A stretch of DNA of 7,761 bases. Source: M3007 sp046296435 (GTDB taxonomy: Bacteria; Bacteroidota; Bacteroidia; Chitinophagales; Saprospiraceae). Shown here piece after piece: positions 6,166-7,761 of this stretch. Each line of letters begins with the position of its first letter. The stretch's first letter is position 1. The stretch spans positions 1 through 7,761 of the forward strand of contig JBKBLI010000097.1 in the NCBI GenBank assembly GCA_046296435.1. The letters are read 5' to 3'. The translations under genes were made by a program, and so were the position numbers. The notes under the pieces were generated by a model. The model made no database searches, had not been told where the DNA came from, and saw nothing but the letters and a program-made list of their open reading frames with translations.

Positions 6166-7233
6166 TTAGAGAAGTTGGTCATTTAAGATATCGTCGCGTC
6201 CGCGTATGCGGATGTTGAGGTGCTCGGCGCGCAGGCAGGCAGACTCATAGATTTGGCCAGTTCGTTTGTCGTAATAGTTTTCCGAGGCAAACAGGTAGCT
6301 ACGCGCCTGCAAACCGAGGTCTTTTTTGATGGCGGCGAGCTTGTAGGCTGTCTGGTCGAACATGTCCTTGGTAAGGCGAGATTTGCACTCGACCACGTGC
6401 AGGTCGTTGTTGTGGACGAACATGACGTCGAACTCGTTGGGGCTGCCTTTCTGCCGTACTTTGACGTTGAGGGCAATGGCCTGGTCTGCAAGACCTAACT
6501 TGTTCTTGATTTTTTGAAATACAAATTCTTCAAACCAGCCTCCTGTGAGCCACTGGATTTCGTCGGCATTGAGGGAGCCGCTTTGGGCCGTTGCAAATCC
6601 GATGCTTGCCAGGCGCTCTTGCAAGCCATTGACGTCGGCGATCGGTATGCTTTGGCTCTGCCCGCTGCGACTGCCAAGGTATTGCATCAGATTTCTAAAG
6701 GTGGGGTGTTTCGCCCATCTTTGGTTGAAAAAACGCGCGGCAAGCGCCTCCGGTCGGGAAATCTGGCTTTGGGCCGACTCTACCCGCACGCCATACACGC
6801 TGAGGTAATCCTGCAGCGATACAGAAGCGGCGAACGGAATGACCTCTTCGTCGGTACGCGGAAATACCTTCTCGTAGCCGTTGGCGCCTATTGGCGCGTA
6901 GTACATTTCGCTCTTCCGCGTGACGAAGAACTGATACGCGCCCAAGGCCATGATCTTGTTGCCGCCGGTCAGATGTACGATATATTGAGCGGACTGTGAC
7001 AACTGAAGCGCCTCGAGTTTGGCCTGCACGTCGTTGAGCGACTCGGGCAGCACCTCGATATTCTGCACGCTGTATTGCGGCAGCCCGGCCACGCGGATCA
7101 GGTCGTCGCAGCGCCCCTTTTGCTCCATCTGCCGCGTGGTGATGAAGAGGTAGCGCTCAAACGCCGGCCAACTGCGGATAAACAACAGGTTGGGTATGCT
7201 CTGATCGGAGATGAGGCTGACAAGTACACGCAT
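6166..7233 (-). CDS. Card1/Can2-type CARF-domain nuclease (DUF1887 family), type III CRISPR ancillary effector
   Basis: This 355-aa protein has an N-terminal CARF Rossmann domain (about 1-145), with the ligand-loop motif HLTGGNKIMALGAYQFF at 87-103. A winged-helix-like linker (about 155-225) and a C-terminal PD-(D/E)xK nuclease domain (about 230-350) follow. Nuclease residues are visible: Glu235/Glu236 in GGWFEEFVF, Asp269 in NEFDVMF, and Glu282-Cys-Lys284 in VVECKSR. All expected catalytic positions are present, so it should be active. In this family (Card1, Can2) cyclic tetra-adenylate made by Cas10 binds the CARF dimer and triggers metal-dependent cleavage of RNA and/or DNA during the antiviral response. 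Length matches Card1-like proteins (about 370 aa). It starts 10 bases after the cmr6 stop and lies 3 bases from the Csx20-like gene, in one operon. The exact activator and the preferred substrate are not visible. Confidence 0.92.
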   Translation of the reverse strand: MRVLVSLISDQSIPNLLFIRSWPAFERYLFITTRQMEQKGRCDDLIRVAGLPQYSVQNIEVLPESLNDVQAKLEALQLSQSAQYIVHLTGGNKIMALGAYQFFVTRKSEMYYAPIGANGYEKVFPRTDEEVIPFAASVSLQDYLSVYGVRVESAQSQISRPEALAARFFNQRWAKHPTFRNLMQYLGSRSGQSQSIPIADVNGLQERLASIGFATAQSGSLNADEIQWLTGGWFEEFVFQKIKNKLGLADQAIALNVKVRQKGSPNEFDVMFVHNNDLHVVECKSRLTKDMFDQTAYKLAAIKKDLGLQARSYLFASENYYDKRTGQIYESACLRAEHLNIRIRGRDDILNDQLL

Positions 7234-7243
7234 TGCTTTGGGT

Positions 7244-7761
7244 TTAGGGTAGTTTTTTCATGTACCCGTATCCGACGGCGGTTTTGGCGCCGATGCCGTG
7301 GGAGGTGAGGGCGTCTTTGAGCCAGTAACCGACGATGTCCAATACTGTGCTTTGAGAAGACAAGGTACCATCAGCTTTTGTAATCATTAGACCGCTTATT
7401 TCCGGCTGTTCTTCTACTTTTTTACAGGCGACGTAGAACCTGAAATGAAGTGGCTTTCCATTGACATCGCACTTGCCTACTGTCAAAAAAGGGATTGGTT
7501 TGGGGCTGTCATAATCCACAGGCAGTCCAGTACCTCCATAATATTTGGGATAATGCACATTCATAATATCGGGTTCTATGACGGGTGCGCTTTGCGGAAA
7601 GGCATCGAAAAAGACAATATGCCCTTGTTGGGCTTGCTTGTCTTGTCCGCTCGTATCCTTGCCGAAGATGTAAGCGAAAAGCGGATCCTGCATAGCGGCT
7701 TCTTCCGATACTTTGGAGCGCTTACCTTCCCCTGCCGCCTCTTGCCAAAAGCAGTTCCGGA
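7244..7761 (-). CDS. cmr6: Cmr6, type III-B CRISPR effector complex RAMP subunit (C-terminal part)
   Basis: The frame is open from the right edge of the window to TAA at 7244-7246, giving the last 171 or so residues; the start lies outside. The protein is a RAMP-fold (RRM-like) subunit of the Cmr complex, where it caps the Cmr4 backbone near the 3' end of the crRNA. Recognisable family segments, in order, are VFLRN-like RNCFWQ at the edge, a YIFG segment, GHIVFFDAFP, MNVHYPKYYGG, PIPFLTV, and the terminal glycine-rich SHGIGAKTAVGYGYM, which is the Cmr6 signature. An internal ATG at 7693 could be mistaken for the start, but the upstream codons encode conserved Cmr6 sequence, so it is not. The Card1-type gene follows 10 bases later. 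Its presence implies a full cmr operon, including Cas10, to the right. Confidence 0.88.
   Translation of the reverse strand, partial: RNCFWQEAAGEGKRSKVSEEAAMQDPLFAYIFGKDTSGQDKQAQQGHIVFFDAFPQSAPVIEPDIMNVHYPKYYGGTGLPVDYDSPKPIPFLTVGKCDVNGKPLHFRFYVACKKVEEQPEISGLMITKADGTLSSQSTVLDIVGYWLKDALTSHGIGAKTAVGYGYMKKLP

Noticed and set aside
5722..6186. 154-codon plus-strand ORF over the Csx20-like gene
   Set aside because: It is antisense to the conserved small CRISPR protein and overlaps the end of the CARF nuclease gene; no domain is seen.
7244..7693. Cmr6 as a short complete protein starting at an internal ATG at 7693
   Set aside because: The frame stays open to the window edge and encodes Cmr6-like residues upstream, so the gene is cut by the edge rather than short.
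1..7761. A CRISPR array, tRNA, rRNA or insertion sequence in the window
   Set aside because: I found no direct repeats with regular spacers, no tRNA-like cloverleaf, no rRNA sequence and no transposase. The array for the type III-B system must lie elsewhere.

Overview
The window is GC-rich and every convincing gene lies on the minus strand. It looks like a piece of a Bacteroidota chromosome, possibly a Saprospiria-like lineage. The evidence is the style of the ECF sigma factor, the weak or absent Shine-Dalgarno sites, a TAnnTTTG-type box just before one start codon, and the membrane anti-sigma plus adhesin-like gene set. This assignment is inference from gene style; no taxonomic marker is present.

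In minus-strand transcription order, from the right edge to the left, the layout is as follows. (1) The 3' end of a type III-B CRISPR-Cas operon: a partial Cmr6 (7244-7761), then a Card1/Can2-type cyclic-oligoadenylate-activated nuclease (6166-7233), then a 121-aa Csx20-like protein (5797-6162) starting three bases after the nuclease stop. No CRISPR array, Cas10, Cas1 or Cas2 is in view; they would lie beyond the right edge. (2) A boundary stretch (5572-5796) with a GC-rich hairpin, a 50-codon ORF that may be a gene remnant, and a good ECF-type promoter. (3) An envelope-signalling operon: an ECF sigma factor (5035-5571), a single-pass membrane protein likely to be its anti-sigma factor (4321-5007), and an exported repeat-rich adhesin-like protein (3196-4308). 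(4) A 276-base gap (2920-3195) with an A/T palindrome and homopolymer runs. (5) An exported dienelactone-hydrolase-family protein (2047-2919). (6) A Kef-type cation:proton antiporter with a C-terminal RCK domain (35-1897).

The CRISPR genes fit one circuit. The Cmr complex senses foreign RNA and, through Cas10, makes cyclic oligoadenylate. The CARF-nuclease responds to it by cutting nucleic acid. The small Csx20-like protein may tune or end the signal, for example as a ring nuclease. The sigma/anti-sigma/adhesin genes form a second, unrelated, probably autoregulated unit. The least described element is the Csx20-like protein tightly coupled to the Card1 gene.
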